DNA of 64,000 bases, from assembly GCF_016756535.1 (NCBI RefSeq), contig NZ_AP023247.1, positions 558,001 through 622,000 on the forward strand. The letters are read 5' to 3'. Both the position numbers and the translations under genes were made by a program. Origin of the DNA: Mesorhizobium sp. 131-2-1 (lineage in GTDB: Bacteria > Pseudomonadota > Alphaproteobacteria > Rhizobiales > Rhizobiaceae). Position 1 is the stretch's first letter; the number at the start of each line of letters is the position of its first letter. Below, one piece after another: positions 25,725 to 33,936 of the stretch. The notes below the pieces were generated by a model. That model had not been told where the DNA came from. It made no database searches and saw only the letters and a program-made list of their open reading frames with translations.

Positions 25725-25805
25725 TCAGATCGAGCGCAATCCTCCCGCCGCCAGCGAGCTGCTAAAGTACCAATACGTGGCGGACAAGTTGATCATGCGG
25801 CTCAT
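25725..25805 (-). CDS. aromatic amino acid leader peptide (Tyr-Trp-Tyr-Phe) of the DAHP synthase attenuator
   Basis: ATG at 25805 opens a 26-codon frame ending in TGA at 25725-25727. Codons 11-14 are TAT TGG TAC TTT (25775-25764), encoding Tyr-Trp-Tyr-Phe. CTG GCG GC (25754-25747), just downstream, is identical to the terminator's 3' arm and complementary to its 5' arm. A CCGCCA at 25783-25778, before the aromatic codons, can pair with the same segment, so all four classical attenuator strands are present. No strong ribosome-binding site is seen before the ATG; the ATG at codon 4 is an alternative. Confidence 0.85.
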   Translation of the reverse strand: MSRMINLSATYWYFSSSLAAGGLRSI

Positions 25806-25905
25806 ATAGTCGATGCGGGGGCGTTTGTCACTACTCCGGGGCCGTCGTCTAAAAATTGAGGGCCGCTTCTCGCGACTTAGCCAAAACCCATGTACGCTGG
25901 GCGGC

Positions 25906-26118
25906 ATGGATCCAGAACCTGAAGAACCGATCGATGTGCACGCCCTTCTGCGTGCGGCGGCGGAGGCCCGACTACGAACAGCGCGAGCGATGCTCCGGGC
26001 ATACGAGGCCAACGCTTTCGGGACGCCCCCCACGCTCGAGGACCTTGCCTATTGGAAGCAAGAACTAGCCGATGTTCAGGTGGAGTTGGCGACGTTGCAC
26101 GAAGCGCACCGCGCCTAG
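25906..26118 (+). CDS. small hypothetical protein
   Basis: A 70-residue acidic, probably helical protein starts with MDPEPEEPIDVHALL and ends with LHEAHRA. No domain is recognised. It is divergent from the aromatic leader and convergent with an SDR gene. The ribosome-binding site is weak, and a longer in-frame start at 25813 would enter the leader's promoter region. It may be a real conserved small protein or a spurious frame. Confidence 0.4.
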   Translation: MDPEPEEPIDVHALLRAAAEARLRTARAMLRAYEANAFGTPPTLEDLAYWKQELADVQVELATLHEAHRA

Positions 26119-26158
26119 CGGTACGCATCACCCAGCGCCGTGTCGAACTCCCTGGAGT

Positions 26159-26953
26159 CTACTCGCCGATTACGCCGGCTATGTTCTGGTCGTAGTCGAC
26201 CAGCGAGCCGGTCATGACGCCGGCCTGCGGGCTGACCATGTAGGTGATCAGCCGGGCAAGCTGGGCCGGCTTCACCAGTTGGCCCATGGGCTGCGAAGCT
26301 TCGGCCTTTGCCAGCCAGTCATCGGGCGCATCGTGCCATTTCTTCTGCACGATGTCCTCGCCTTCCGTATCCATCCAGCCAGGCAGCACGGCGTTGCAGC
26401 GGATGCGGTTCTTCCGGTAGGAGCTGGCGACATTCTTGGTCAGCGTCATCAGCGCGCCCTTGCTGGTCGAATAGGGCGTCAGGAACGACTGGCCGGCATG
26501 CGCCGACATCGACAACACGTTGACGATCGAGCCAGGCGCCTTGCGCGACAGCAGATGCGCGACCAGGCCCTGCATCAGGAAGAAGGGCCCGCGTACATTG
26601 GTGTCGAAGATCTGGTCGAAAAGCTCCTCCGAGGTCTCGACCAGCGAGCCGCGCGCCGAGGTGGCGGCGGCATTGACCAGCGCGTTCAGCGTGCCGAAAT
26701 GCGCGATCGCCGTGTCGACGGCGCGCTTGCAGTCGGCGACCTTGGCGACATCGGCGCTGATGAAGATGGCGTCGACGCCGGCCTTCTTCAAAGCGGCAAC
26801 CGCCTTGTCGCCCTTCTCCTGCGAACGCCCGATCAGCGCCAGCGCGCGGCAGCCCTCGTCGGCCAACGCCTCGGCGACGGCGAAGCCGATGCCCTGCGCG
26901 CCGCCGGTGACGATGGCGCGCGTTTCTGAATTGCGACCGGCCAAACCGCTCAT
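26159..26953 (-). CDS. short-chain dehydrogenase/reductase
   Basis: The 264-residue classical SDR has TGGAQGIG (residues 16-23), NAAATS at the NAG position, a catalytic Ser in NVLSMSAHA and Y-x-x-x-K as YSTSK. It is last in an operon with an inositol-type ABC transporter and iolG (30 bases after iolG). An NAD(P)-dependent oxidation or reduction of an inositol or inosamine derivative is therefore likely, but the exact substrate is unknown. Confidence 0.85.
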   Translation of the reverse strand: MSGLAGRNSETRAIVTGGAQGIGFAVAEALADEGCRALALIGRSQEKGDKAVAALKKAGVDAIFISADVAKVADCKRAVDTAIAHFGTLNALVNAAATSARGSLVETSEELFDQIFDTNVRGPFFLMQGLVAHLLSRKAPGSIVNVLSMSAHAGQSFLTPYSTSKGALMTLTKNVASSYRKNRIRCNAVLPGWMDTEGEDIVQKKWHDAPDDWLAKAEASQPMGQLVKPAQLARLITYMVSPQAGVMTGSLVDYDQNIAGVIGE

Positions 26954-26983
26954 CGCTGTGCTCCTGAAATCGAGTTCAAACGT

Positions 26984-27976
26984 TCAGTCGACGCGGACGG
27001 TCTTGCCCGTCTTGGCCGACTTCAGCGCCGCATCGGCCAGCTTCAGGGCCACAAGGCCGTCGGCTCCGCTTGGCGCCGCCTTCTTGCCCTTGGTTGCCGC
27101 GGCGATGAAGGCGGCGATCTCGTTGGAATAGGCGTCGAGGTAGCGAGTCATGAAGAAGTCATGCAGCGGCGGACGCGTATAGCCTTTCTCGTTGGCGAGC
27201 TCGATCGACACCGGCCGCTGGTTCTCGGCGGCGACCATGCCCTTGGAGCCATGCACCTCGATACGCTGGTCGTAACCATAGGTGGCGCGGCGCGAATTGG
27301 AGATGACGGCCTGCTTGCCCGACGCGGTCTCCAGGATGACGCTGACCGAGTCGAAATCGCCGGCCTCACCGATCTTCTTGTCGACCAGCACCGAGGCATG
27401 CGCGCTGACCGCCACCGGCTCCTCGCCGAGCAGGAAACGCGCCATGTCGAAATCGTGGATGGTCATGTCGCGGAAGATGCCGCCGGAGCGGGCGATGTAG
27501 TCGAGCGGCGGGGCGCCCGGATCGCGCGAGGTGATGGTGACCATCTCGACCGTGCCGATGGCGCCGTCGTCGATCGCCTTGCGCACGGCGGCGAAATGCG
27601 GGTCGAAACGGCGGTTGAAGCCGACCATCAGCGTCGCCTTGGCCTTCTCGACCACGGCCAGGCATTTCTCGACGCGCTTGACGTTCAAGTCGATCGGCTT
27701 CTCGCAGAAGATCGCCTTGCCGGCCTTGGCGAAACGCTCGATCAGGTCGGCGTGGGTGTCGGTCGGCGTGCAGATGATGACGGCGTCGATGTCCTTGGCC
27801 TTCTCGATGGCTTCGATGCTGCGCACTTCGGCGCCATAGGCCGAGGCCAAATCGCTCGCCGCCTTCTCGAAGGCGTCCGCCACGGCAACCAGTTTTGCAT
27901 CGGGATTGGAGCCGACGGCGCGAGCATGGACCTTGCCGATGCGGCCGGCGCCGAGAAGAGCGAAGCGGATAGTCAT
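26984..27976 (-). CDS. iolG: inositol 2-dehydrogenase (IolG/MocA-like)
   Basis: The 330-residue Gfo/Idh/MocA enzyme has GAGRIG (residues 9-14), FCEKPIDLN near residue 96 with the catalytic lysine, and IHDFDMARF carrying the catalytic Asp/His region. It closely resembles rhizobial Idh, which oxidises myo-inositol to 2-keto-myo-inositol, the substrate of IolE. Since MocA of the rhizopine pathway is in the same family, scyllo-inosamine oxidation is an alternative. It lies 82 bases after the transporter ATPase gene. Confidence 0.85.
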   Translation of the reverse strand: MTIRFALLGAGRIGKVHARAVGSNPDAKLVAVADAFEKAASDLASAYGAEVRSIEAIEKAKDIDAVIICTPTDTHADLIERFAKAGKAIFCEKPIDLNVKRVEKCLAVVEKAKATLMVGFNRRFDPHFAAVRKAIDDGAIGTVEMVTITSRDPGAPPLDYIARSGGIFRDMTIHDFDMARFLLGEEPVAVSAHASVLVDKKIGEAGDFDSVSVILETASGKQAVISNSRRATYGYDQRIEVHGSKGMVAAENQRPVSIELANEKGYTRPPLHDFFMTRYLDAYSNEIAAFIAAATKGKKAAPSGADGLVALKLADAALKSAKTGKTVRVD

Positions 27977-28058
27977 GAATTGTCCTTTGAGGGTGGTTCT
28001 AAAACATGTCCGCGCCTGTCTGGCGCGGACGATTTGGTTTATCCCGTCGTGACGCCCG

Positions 28059-28829
28059 TCAGGCGGCCTGGAGTTCCGCCTGCCCGGTCTTGGCGCCGGT
28101 GATGTAGGCGACGATGTCGTTGCCGTCGGTGTCCTGCTTGCGCAGATTGGCGACGATCTTGCCGCGCCGGAAGACGACGATGCGGTCGACCAGGTCGAAC
28201 ACCTGGCGCATGTTGTGGCTGATCAGGATCAGCGGTTCGCCATTTGCCTTCAGCGTGCGGATGATGTTTTCGACCTGCGCCGTCTCCTGCACGCCAAGGG
28301 CCGCCGTCGGCTCATCCATGATGATCAGCTTGGAGGCGAAGGTCGCGGTGCGGGCGATCGCCACGCACTGGCGCTGGCCGCCCGACATGTGGCGGATGGT
28401 GCTGGAGAGGTTTGGGATCTTCACCGCGGTGCGGACCAGTGCCGCCTCGGTCGCCTTGCGCATGTACTTGCGATCGAGGATCGAGAACGGCCCGAGATTG
28501 AACAGCACCTTCTCGCGGCCGAGGAACAGGTTGGACGGCACGTCGAGATCGTCGGCGAGCGCAAGGTTCTGGAACACGGTCTCGATGCCCGCCTCGCGCG
28601 CTTCGATCGGTCCGGCGAAGTTCACTTCCTTGCCGTCGAACCAGACCTTGCCGTCGGTGCGCTGCTCGACGCCGGTGATCTGGCGCACGAAGGTCGACTT
28701 GCCGGCGCCGTTGTCGCCCATGATGGCGACATGCTCGCCCTTGCGCAGTTCGAAGTTCGCGCCTTCGAGAGCATGCACGCCGCCATAGCGCTTGGTCAGG
28801 TTTTCGGTTTTGAGAACGATGTCCGACAT
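28059..28829 (-). CDS. inositol-type ABC transporter ATP-binding protein, single-domain (IatA-like)
   Basis: The 256-residue ATPase has Walker A GDNGAGKST (residues 38-46), signature MSGGQRQ (148-154) and Walker B LIIMDEP (168-174). It is a single-domain member of a family usually built from two domains, like IatA of the Caulobacter inositol transporter. The ATG at 28829 begins 2 bases after the permease stop. It sits between the permease and iolG in one operon. Inositol or rhizopine is the likely cargo by context. Confidence 0.87.
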   Translation of the reverse strand: MSDIVLKTENLTKRYGGVHALEGANFELRKGEHVAIMGDNGAGKSTFVRQITGVEQRTDGKVWFDGKEVNFAGPIEAREAGIETVFQNLALADDLDVPSNLFLGREKVLFNLGPFSILDRKYMRKATEAALVRTAVKIPNLSSTIRHMSGGQRQCVAIARTATFASKLIIMDEPTAALGVQETAQVENIIRTLKANGEPLILISHNMRQVFDLVDRIVVFRRGKIVANLRKQDTDGNDIVAYITGAKTGQAELQAA

Positions 28830-28831
28830 GG

Positions 28832-29902
28832 TCAAGCTCCTATCGCGCGGCGACGCTGGCGCCATTGATCGAGAACCACCGCGCCGACGATGATCACGCC
28901 CTTGACCATCTCCTGGTAGTAGGCGTCGAGGCGCAGGAAGGTGAAGCCGGAGATGATGACGCCGAAGATCAGCGAGCCGATGACGGTGCCGATGATCGAG
29001 CCGCGGCCGCCAGACAGCGAGACGCCGCCGATGACCGCCATGGCGATGGCGTCGAGTTCGTACATCACGCCCATGCCGGACTGGGCGGTGAGGTTCTTTG
29101 AGCACAACACCACGGCGGCGAGCGCGGCCAGGATGCTGGCGATGGCATAGACCAGCACCTTGTGGTTGGCGATCTTGATGCCGGACATGCGCGCGGCGTC
29201 CTCATTGGAGCCGATGGCATAACAGTGCTTGCCGTATTTGGTGTAGGTCAGGATCAGCTGGAACAGTATCGCCAGCGAGATGAAGATGACGACCGGCATC
29301 AGGCCCTTGCCGATGGCTGCGAAACCGTCGGTGGGAAACGAGATCGGCTGGCCCTTCGACCACCATTTGGCGATACCGCGCGCGGTGACCATCATGCCGA
29401 GCGTGGCGATGAAGGGCGGAATGCGCGTGTAGGCGATCAGCGCGCCATTGACCAGGCCGGCCAGCAGGCCGCAACCGATCGCGACAAGAACCGGAACGAT
29501 CACCGGCAGGTCGGTCCAGCCGACGAACATCGCCTTGGGGTTCGGGTTGCCATTGACCGTCGACACCTGGGCGAAGCTCATGGCAATCATCGCGGTGGCG
29601 CCGACGACCGAACCGGACGACAGGTCGATGCCGCCGCAGATGATCACCTGGGTCACGCCGATGGCGATGATGCCGACGATCGACACCTGCAGGATGATGA
29701 TTTCGAGGCGCTGCTGGTTGAAGATCGCATCGACATTGTCACGGGTGTTGAACAGGAAACTGTCGCCGAGAAAGACCCGGCCGATCAGCTCGAAAGCGCC
29801 GACGAGGATGATGAGCGCCAGGAAAACGTTGAATTCGGCAGGCCATGCACGTTTCTTCGCATCGTAGGTGAGACCGCCGACGCCATGGGATGTCTGTGCC
29901 AC
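28832..29902 (-). CDS. inositol-type ABC transporter permease (IatP-like)
   Basis: The 356-residue membrane protein has the CUT2 motif GVTQVIICGGIDLSSGSV (about residues 82-99) and GGVSLSGGRGSIIGT near the C-terminus, with about 8-10 membrane helices. The start is GTG at 29902 with GGAGG upstream. It follows the binding-protein gene after a hairpin-containing gap and is immediately followed by the ATPase gene. With iolG in the same operon, inositol or a methylated inosamine is the likely substrate. Confidence 0.87.
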   Translation of the reverse strand: MAQTSHGVGGLTYDAKKRAWPAEFNVFLALIILVGAFELIGRVFLGDSFLFNTRDNVDAIFNQQRLEIIILQVSIVGIIAIGVTQVIICGGIDLSSGSVVGATAMIAMSFAQVSTVNGNPNPKAMFVGWTDLPVIVPVLVAIGCGLLAGLVNGALIAYTRIPPFIATLGMMVTARGIAKWWSKGQPISFPTDGFAAIGKGLMPVVIFISLAILFQLILTYTKYGKHCYAIGSNEDAARMSGIKIANHKVLVYAIASILAALAAVVLCSKNLTAQSGMGVMYELDAIAMAVIGGVSLSGGRGSIIGTVIGSLIFGVIISGFTFLRLDAYYQEMVKGVIIVGAVVLDQWRQRRRAIGA

Positions 29903-29929
29903 GTCTTTTCCTCCATCGGCCGCATGCGT

Positions 29930-29995
29930 CCTCCCGCCCGTACGGGCGGGAGGAAAGAAGGAGCGGCGCTGCTGTTCCGATTGAAGCGCCGCTCC
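29930..29995 (-). other. tandem intercistronic hairpins after the inositol binding-protein gene
   Basis: Two perfect 11-bp stems lie between binding protein and permease. CCTCCCGCCCG (29930-29940) pairs with 29943-29953 across a 2-nt loop. GGAGCGGCGCT (29960-29970) pairs with 29985-29995 across 14 nt. No U-run follows, suggesting a processing or stabilising role. Confidence 0.6.
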
Positions 29996-30006
29996 GTTTG
30001 ACGGCC

Positions 30007-30948
30007 TCAGTTCTTCTTCAGGAACTTGTCGATGTTCGCCGGCGTAACGAGCTGGAACGGCACATAGACCTTGTGCTCGACCTTCTCGCCCTTGGCGAGC
30101 TTCAGCGCCGCATCGAGCGCGCCGGCGCCCTGGCCGGCCGCGTCCTGGAAGACCGTCACGTCGAGATCGCCGGCCTGCATCGCGGCCAGCGCGTCCTGGG
30201 TGGCGTCGACGCCGCCGACGACCACCGTCTTCATGTCGATGTTGGCCGCCTTCATCGCCTGGATGGCGCCGATGGCGCTTTCGTCGTTGTTGGCGATGAC
30301 GCCGTCAAACGGCTTGCCGGTCGACAGCCAGTTGGTCATCAGGTTCTGCGCCTGGTCACGGTCCCAGTTCGAGGTCTGCTTGTCGATGATCTTGATGAAG
30401 CTGCAGTCCGGCGTGGCGATCACTTCCTCGATGTCCTTGGTGCGCTGCACCGCGGCCTGGTTGGAAAGCTCGCCCATGATCACATAGACGTTGGCTTCCT
30501 TCTTGCCGGCTTCCTTGAACAGGCGGCAGGCTTCCTTGGTTTCCAGCGTGCCGGAATCGGCTTCGTTCGAGGCGACGAAGGCCTGGTTTTCGGGCAGCGA
30601 GTCGACGTTGACCGGTTCGCGGTTGACGTAGACGAGCGGGATCTTGGCCGCGGCGGCGGCATCCGACATCGCCTGGGTGGCCGAAGTGTCAACCGGGTTG
30701 ACGATGATGGCGTCGACGCCCGAGGCGGCGAAGTTCTTGATCTGGTCAAGCTGCTTGGCGACATCGTTCTGCGCGTCCTCGACCTGCAGCTCGACGCCGT
30801 CCATGCCCTTGGCCTGCTCGATCATGCCGTTGCGCAGCACAGTGAGGAAGTTGTCGTCGAACTTGGCCATCGACACGCCAACCTTGGCGGCAAAGGCGGA
30901 CGAACACATAAGCGCCGACAGCGCGACGCCCAAAAGCAGTTTCTTCAT
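30007..30948 (-). CDS. inositol/rhizopine-type ABC transporter substrate-binding protein (IbpA/MocB-like)
   Basis: The 313-residue periplasmic protein has a 20-residue signal peptide (MKKLLLGVALSALM..., cleaved after AFA) and a Peripla_BP_4 fold. Segments FDDNFLTVLRNGM, NPVDTSATQAM and NNDESAIGAIQAMK are typical of inositol-binding proteins. The ATG at 30948 follows GGAGGAG. First gene of the transporter-iolG-SDR operon. Myo-inositol or 3-O-methyl-scyllo-inosamine is the probable ligand; sequence alone does not separate them. Confidence 0.85.
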   Translation of the reverse strand: MKKLLLGVALSALMCSSAFAAKVGVSMAKFDDNFLTVLRNGMIEQAKGMDGVELQVEDAQNDVAKQLDQIKNFAASGVDAIIVNPVDTSATQAMSDAAAAAKIPLVYVNREPVNVDSLPENQAFVASNEADSGTLETKEACRLFKEAGKKEANVYVIMGELSNQAAVQRTKDIEEVIATPDCSFIKIIDKQTSNWDRDQAQNLMTNWLSTGKPFDGVIANNDESAIGAIQAMKAANIDMKTVVVGGVDATQDALAAMQAGDLDVTVFQDAAGQGAGALDAALKLAKGEKVEHKVYVPFQLVTPANIDKFLKKN

Positions 30949-31259
30949 TGTATTTCTCCTCCACATTGGTGTCCGGCAGCACCGATCTTGCCCGGAATCC
31001 CCGATCTCCCGAGGAATCTCTCCCGCTTTCCATTCCGGTTCCGGAGGGCGCCCTTTGCGTGATGGAACGCCAAATCCTCTGTTTGAAACAGATGTTCCGG
31101 AACGAAAGAACCAAAATACCCAGTTTGTGAAATATTTATTCCATTTCTGGCGACGACGTCAAGGGCGAATCGGAAGCCGGACGCCGGATTTTCGGACCCG
31201 CCTGATAGATTCTATCATTTTCGCTGGTCGGCGCGCCGGCACGCGCATTGCCGGTGCGG
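30949..31259. promoter_or_regulatory. promoter region of the inositol/rhizopine transport operon
   Basis: This 311-bp gap between the LacI-type gene and the binding-protein gene contains three palindromes. They are a 13-bp CTGTTTGAAACAG (31079-31091), a 10-bp GTTCCGGAAC (31094-31103) and the 15-bp TGATAGA-T-TCTATCA (31203-31217). The last recurs in degenerate form upstream of the regulator gene. The AT-rich segment 31105-31145 is the likely core promoter, without a confident -35/-10 assignment. Confidence 0.5.
31203..31217. promoter_or_regulatory. perfect operator palindrome TGATAGA-T-TCTATCA
   Basis: Two 7-bp half-sites are exactly complementary around a single central T. The site is 255 bases upstream of the binding-protein start and 43 bases beyond the stop of the LacI-type gene. 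A degenerate copy lies at 32340-32354 in front of that regulator, so it is the likely binding site of the regulator. Confidence 0.6.
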
Positions 31260-32291
31260 CTAGATGTTTTCCGGCAGATAGATGTCGAAGGGCAGGAAGG
31301 TCTGGCCAGGCGCGTTGGCGGCGCCAGCCTCGATGGCATGCGCCATCAGATCGACAAGCTCGCGGCAGAGCGCGGCGAGCGGCGTGGAGATGACCATGGT
31401 GAGGATGTTGTCGGCCAGCGCCGCGCGCGACTCTGCATTGATCTCGTTGCAGACGACGACCGGCATATGTGCGGGTCGCGCGGCCCGTAGCGCCGAGACC
31501 GCGCCTTCCATGCCACCACCGGCGACATAGCAGCCGGCGAGGTCCGGATGCCGGGCAAGAAGATCGATCATCGCATCGTGGGTCACCTGGTTCGCTTCCA
31601 GGTTGACCAGAGTCTCCATCACGGTGAATTGCGGGGCATGCTCGCGGAAGAAGGAGCGGAAGCCAATCTCGCGCAGTTCATGACCATGGAAGCGATGGCT
31701 GCCGACGAAAAGGGCGACCTTGCCGGGCTTGCTGGCCGCCTTGGCGATCATCCAGGCCGCGGTGCGACCAACCTTGCGGTTGTCGAGACCGACATAGCCC
31801 TCGCGGATGCCGGCGGCGAAGTCGGACAGCAGGGAGAACACCGGCACGTTCCTGGCCTTCAGGGCCTCCACCGTCGCTGTCAGCGTCGGGTGGTCGGGAC
31901 CGACGACGGCCACGGCCCTGGATTTCGCGGCCAGCCTGCGTGTCTCGGCGGCGATCTCGTCGGCGGCCAGTGACGCGGCGAAATCGATCGTCGCGACGCC
32001 GCGAAAGCGCTGCGATTGCGAGACCGCAAGTTCCAGCTCGCGCGCGAAATCGCCGTAGAAGACATCATTGCCGCGCAACAGCAGAAAGCCCAGCCGGTAT
32101 TCCGGCAATTCCTGGCGCATGCGCTGCCTGATCAGTCCCGCGGCGTGATAGCCGATCTCGGTCGCAGCCTCATAGACGCGGCGCGCCGTTTCCTCCTTCA
32201 CCGGCAGGCGGTTGTTCAACACGCGATCGACGGTGGCAACGCTGACACCGGAGACGCGCGCCAGATCGGTGATGGTCGGCCGCTTTGCCAT
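31260..32291 (-). CDS. LacI-family regulator of the inositol/rhizopine locus
   Basis: The 343-residue protein has an N-terminal LacI helix-turn-helix (PTITDLARVSGVSVATVDRV, about residues 5-24) and a sugar-binding effector domain of the Peripla_BP_4 type, like the binding protein it adjoins. The ATG at 32291 is chosen because GGGAG ends 5 bases upstream; a GTG at 32297 would lie inside that site. It stands between the transporter operon and the divergent mocDEF-like operon and is flanked by related palindromes, so it probably controls both. Confidence 0.85.
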   Translation of the reverse strand: MAKRPTITDLARVSGVSVATVDRVLNNRLPVKEETARRVYEAATEIGYHAAGLIRQRMRQELPEYRLGFLLLRGNDVFYGDFARELELAVSQSQRFRGVATIDFAASLAADEIAAETRRLAAKSRAVAVVGPDHPTLTATVEALKARNVPVFSLLSDFAAGIREGYVGLDNRKVGRTAAWMIAKAASKPGKVALFVGSHRFHGHELREIGFRSFFREHAPQFTVMETLVNLEANQVTHDAMIDLLARHPDLAGCYVAGGGMEGAVSALRAARPAHMPVVVCNEINAESRAALADNILTMVISTPLAALCRELVDLMAHAIEAGAANAPGQTFLPFDIYLPENI

Positions 32292-32466
32292 GAGCACTCC
32301 CTAGCTTGCCGAGTCAGTTTACCTCATTCTGATATGAAATGATAGAAACTATCTTTCTGATATTGAGACTATCATGGCTTGGGGCTATTTTGCATTTCGA
32401 CGCCGACCGTGCACGCGCCCACACCTTACGCGAGGGCTGAGCCGTGAGGCGCTGATGGAGGAAGCG
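32292..32466. promoter_or_regulatory. divergent promoter, LacI regulator and mocD, with TGATA-type half-sites
   Basis: TGATAGAAACTATCT (32340-32354) matches 12 of 15 bases of the palindrome at 31203. It is followed by TGATATTGAGACTATCA (32358-32374), which has the same end half-sites with wider spacing. A further CTGATATGAAATGATAG overlaps these sites. The cluster lies where one bound repressor could block both divergent promoters. Confidence 0.5.
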
Positions 32467-33573
32467 ATGACGGCAATGATGGACGCGGCGCCATCCCGGC
32501 GCGACTACAGCCTGGTCGGCCGCGACGCCAGGCTGGCGGTCGAGAACGGTCTCTCGGCGGCCGAGTGGTACCACACCGACATCCCGCGCAAGCAGATGAA
32601 GGAACTGATGCAGCGCTCGGACCAGCCGGCGATCCGCGACACCATCATCTGGCTCGGCGCCCTGATCCTCAGCGGGGCTGGCGGCGCCTGGTTCTGGGGC
32701 AGCTGGTGGTGCGTGCCGTTCTTCTTCGTCTACGGCACCCTCTACGGCTCCTCGACGGACTCCCGCTGGCACGAATGCGGCCACGGCACAGCCTTCCGCA
32801 CGCAGTGGATGAACGATGCCATCTACCAGATCGCCTGCTTCATGATCATGCGCAACCCGGTGACCTGGCGCTGGAGCCATACGCGCCACCACACCGACAC
32901 CATCATCGTCGGCCGCGATCCGGAAATCTCCGTGATGCGGCCGCCGGACCTGATCCGCACGGCACTGGCCTTTGTCGGCGTCCTCGACGCCTGGCATGCG
33001 ATGAGCGACATGCTGCGCAACGCGGCCGGCAACATCAGCGCGGCTGAAAAGACCTTCATTCCCGAGCAGGAGCAGCCGAAGGCGATCCGCATCGCCCGCA
33101 TCTGGACGGCGATCTATGCCGCCACGATCGCGTCGGCGTTCTATTTCGACTCGTTCCTGCCGCTGATGCTGGTCGGCCTGCCCAGGCTCTACGGCGCCTG
33201 GCATCACGTCATGACCGGGCTGCTGCAGCATGGCGGCCTGGCCGACAACGTCATCGACCACCGCCTCAACAGCCGCACCGTCTACATGAATCCGATCAGC
33301 CGGTTCATCTACTGGAACATGAACTACCACGTGGAGCACCACATGTTTCCGATGGTGCCCTATCACGCGCTGCCCAGGCTGCACGAGTTGATCAAGCACG
33401 ACCTGCCGACGCCGACGCCGTCGATCCTGGCCGGTTACCGCGAGATGATCCCGGCCTTCCTGCGCCAGCTTCGCCACGAAGACTATTTCATCAAGCGGGA
33501 GCTGCCGCCGACGGCCCGCCCCTATCGCGAGGATCTGCACAGCGATCATCCAACGGCTGCTGCGGCCGAATGA
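32467..33573 (+). CDS. mocD: fatty-acid-desaturase-like rhizopine oxygenase (MocD-like)
   Basis: The 368-residue membrane protein has three histidine clusters of the di-iron desaturase/hydroxylase family: HECGH (102-106), HTRHH (138-142) and HVEHH (288-292), with hydrophobic segments near 57-95 and 210-240. It is followed by a Rieske ferredoxin and a ferredoxin reductase, exactly the mocDEF arrangement of rhizopine catabolism, in which they remove the O-methyl group of 3-O-methyl-scyllo-inosamine. The ATG at 32467 follows GGAGGA; the in-frame ATG at 32374 lies in the operator cluster. Confidence 0.78.
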   Translation: MTAMMDAAPSRRDYSLVGRDARLAVENGLSAAEWYHTDIPRKQMKELMQRSDQPAIRDTIIWLGALILSGAGGAWFWGSWWCVPFFFVYGTLYGSSTDSRWHECGHGTAFRTQWMNDAIYQIACFMIMRNPVTWRWSHTRHHTDTIIVGRDPEISVMRPPDLIRTALAFVGVLDAWHAMSDMLRNAAGNISAAEKTFIPEQEQPKAIRIARIWTAIYAATIASAFYFDSFLPLMLVGLPRLYGAWHHVMTGLLQHGGLADNVIDHRLNSRTVYMNPISRFIYWNMNYHVEHHMFPMVPYHALPRLHELIKHDLPTPTPSILAGYREMIPAFLRQLRHEDYFIKRELPPTARPYREDLHSDHPTAAAAE

Positions 33574-33616
33574 CCGGCCCAGGCGCGCCGAACAATCCAA
33601 TTCGCTGGAGGACGAC

Positions 33617-33931
33617 ATGAGTGACTGGGTCGAGGCCTGCGCGGCCGGAGACATCGACGAGGAAGACGTCATGCGGTTCGACCATGGCGGCCGTACCTTC
33701 GCCATCTATCGCAGCCCGGACGACGAATACTTCGCGACCGATGGGCTGTGCACGCATGAGAAGGTGCATCTGGCTGGTGGACTGGTGATGGACGACATCA
33801 TCGAGTGCCCGAAGCACAATGGCCGCTTCAACTACAAGACCGGCGACGCCAGGGGCGCCCCGGTCTGCGTCAACCTCAAGACCTATCCGGTCAAGGTCGA
33901 CGCCGGCAAAGTCCTCATTCAGATCGGGTGA
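33617..33931 (+). CDS. mocE: Rieske [2Fe-2S] ferredoxin (MocE-like)
   Basis: The 104-residue protein has both Rieske cluster motifs, C45-T-H47 and C64-P-K-H67, in an isolated ferredoxin-size domain. It would carry electrons from the downstream reductase to the desaturase-like oxygenase. The ATG at 33617 follows GGAGGACG. It lies 43 bases after mocD and a few bases before the reductase start, so the three genes form one operon. No membrane anchor is present. Confidence 0.8.
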   Translation: MSDWVEACAAGDIDEEDVMRFDHGGRTFAIYRSPDDEYFATDGLCTHEKVHLAGGLVMDDIIECPKHNGRFNYKTGDARGAPVCVNLKTYPVKVDAGKVLIQIG

Positions 33932-33936
33932 TCGCG

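Larger units (their letters stand above)
25671..25805 (-). promoter_or_regulatory. transcription attenuator of aromatic biosynthesis
   Basis: Four mRNA segments alternate: 1 = CCGCCA (25783-25778), 2 = CTGGCGGC (25754-25747), 3 = GCCGCCAG (25699-25692) and 4 = CTGGCGGC (25689-25682). Pairs 1:2 and 3:4 (terminator) exclude 2:3 (antiterminator). A ribosome stalled at the Tyr-Trp-Tyr-Phe codons would cover 1 and leave 2 free for 3, allowing readthrough into DAHP synthase when aromatic tRNAs are uncharged. Confidence 0.8.

Noticed and set aside
32374..32466. N-terminal extension of the desaturase-like protein from the ATG at 32374
   Set aside because: The extension starts within the operator cluster, encodes an Arg-rich non-conserved stretch and lacks a ribosome-binding site, while 32467 has GGAGGA.
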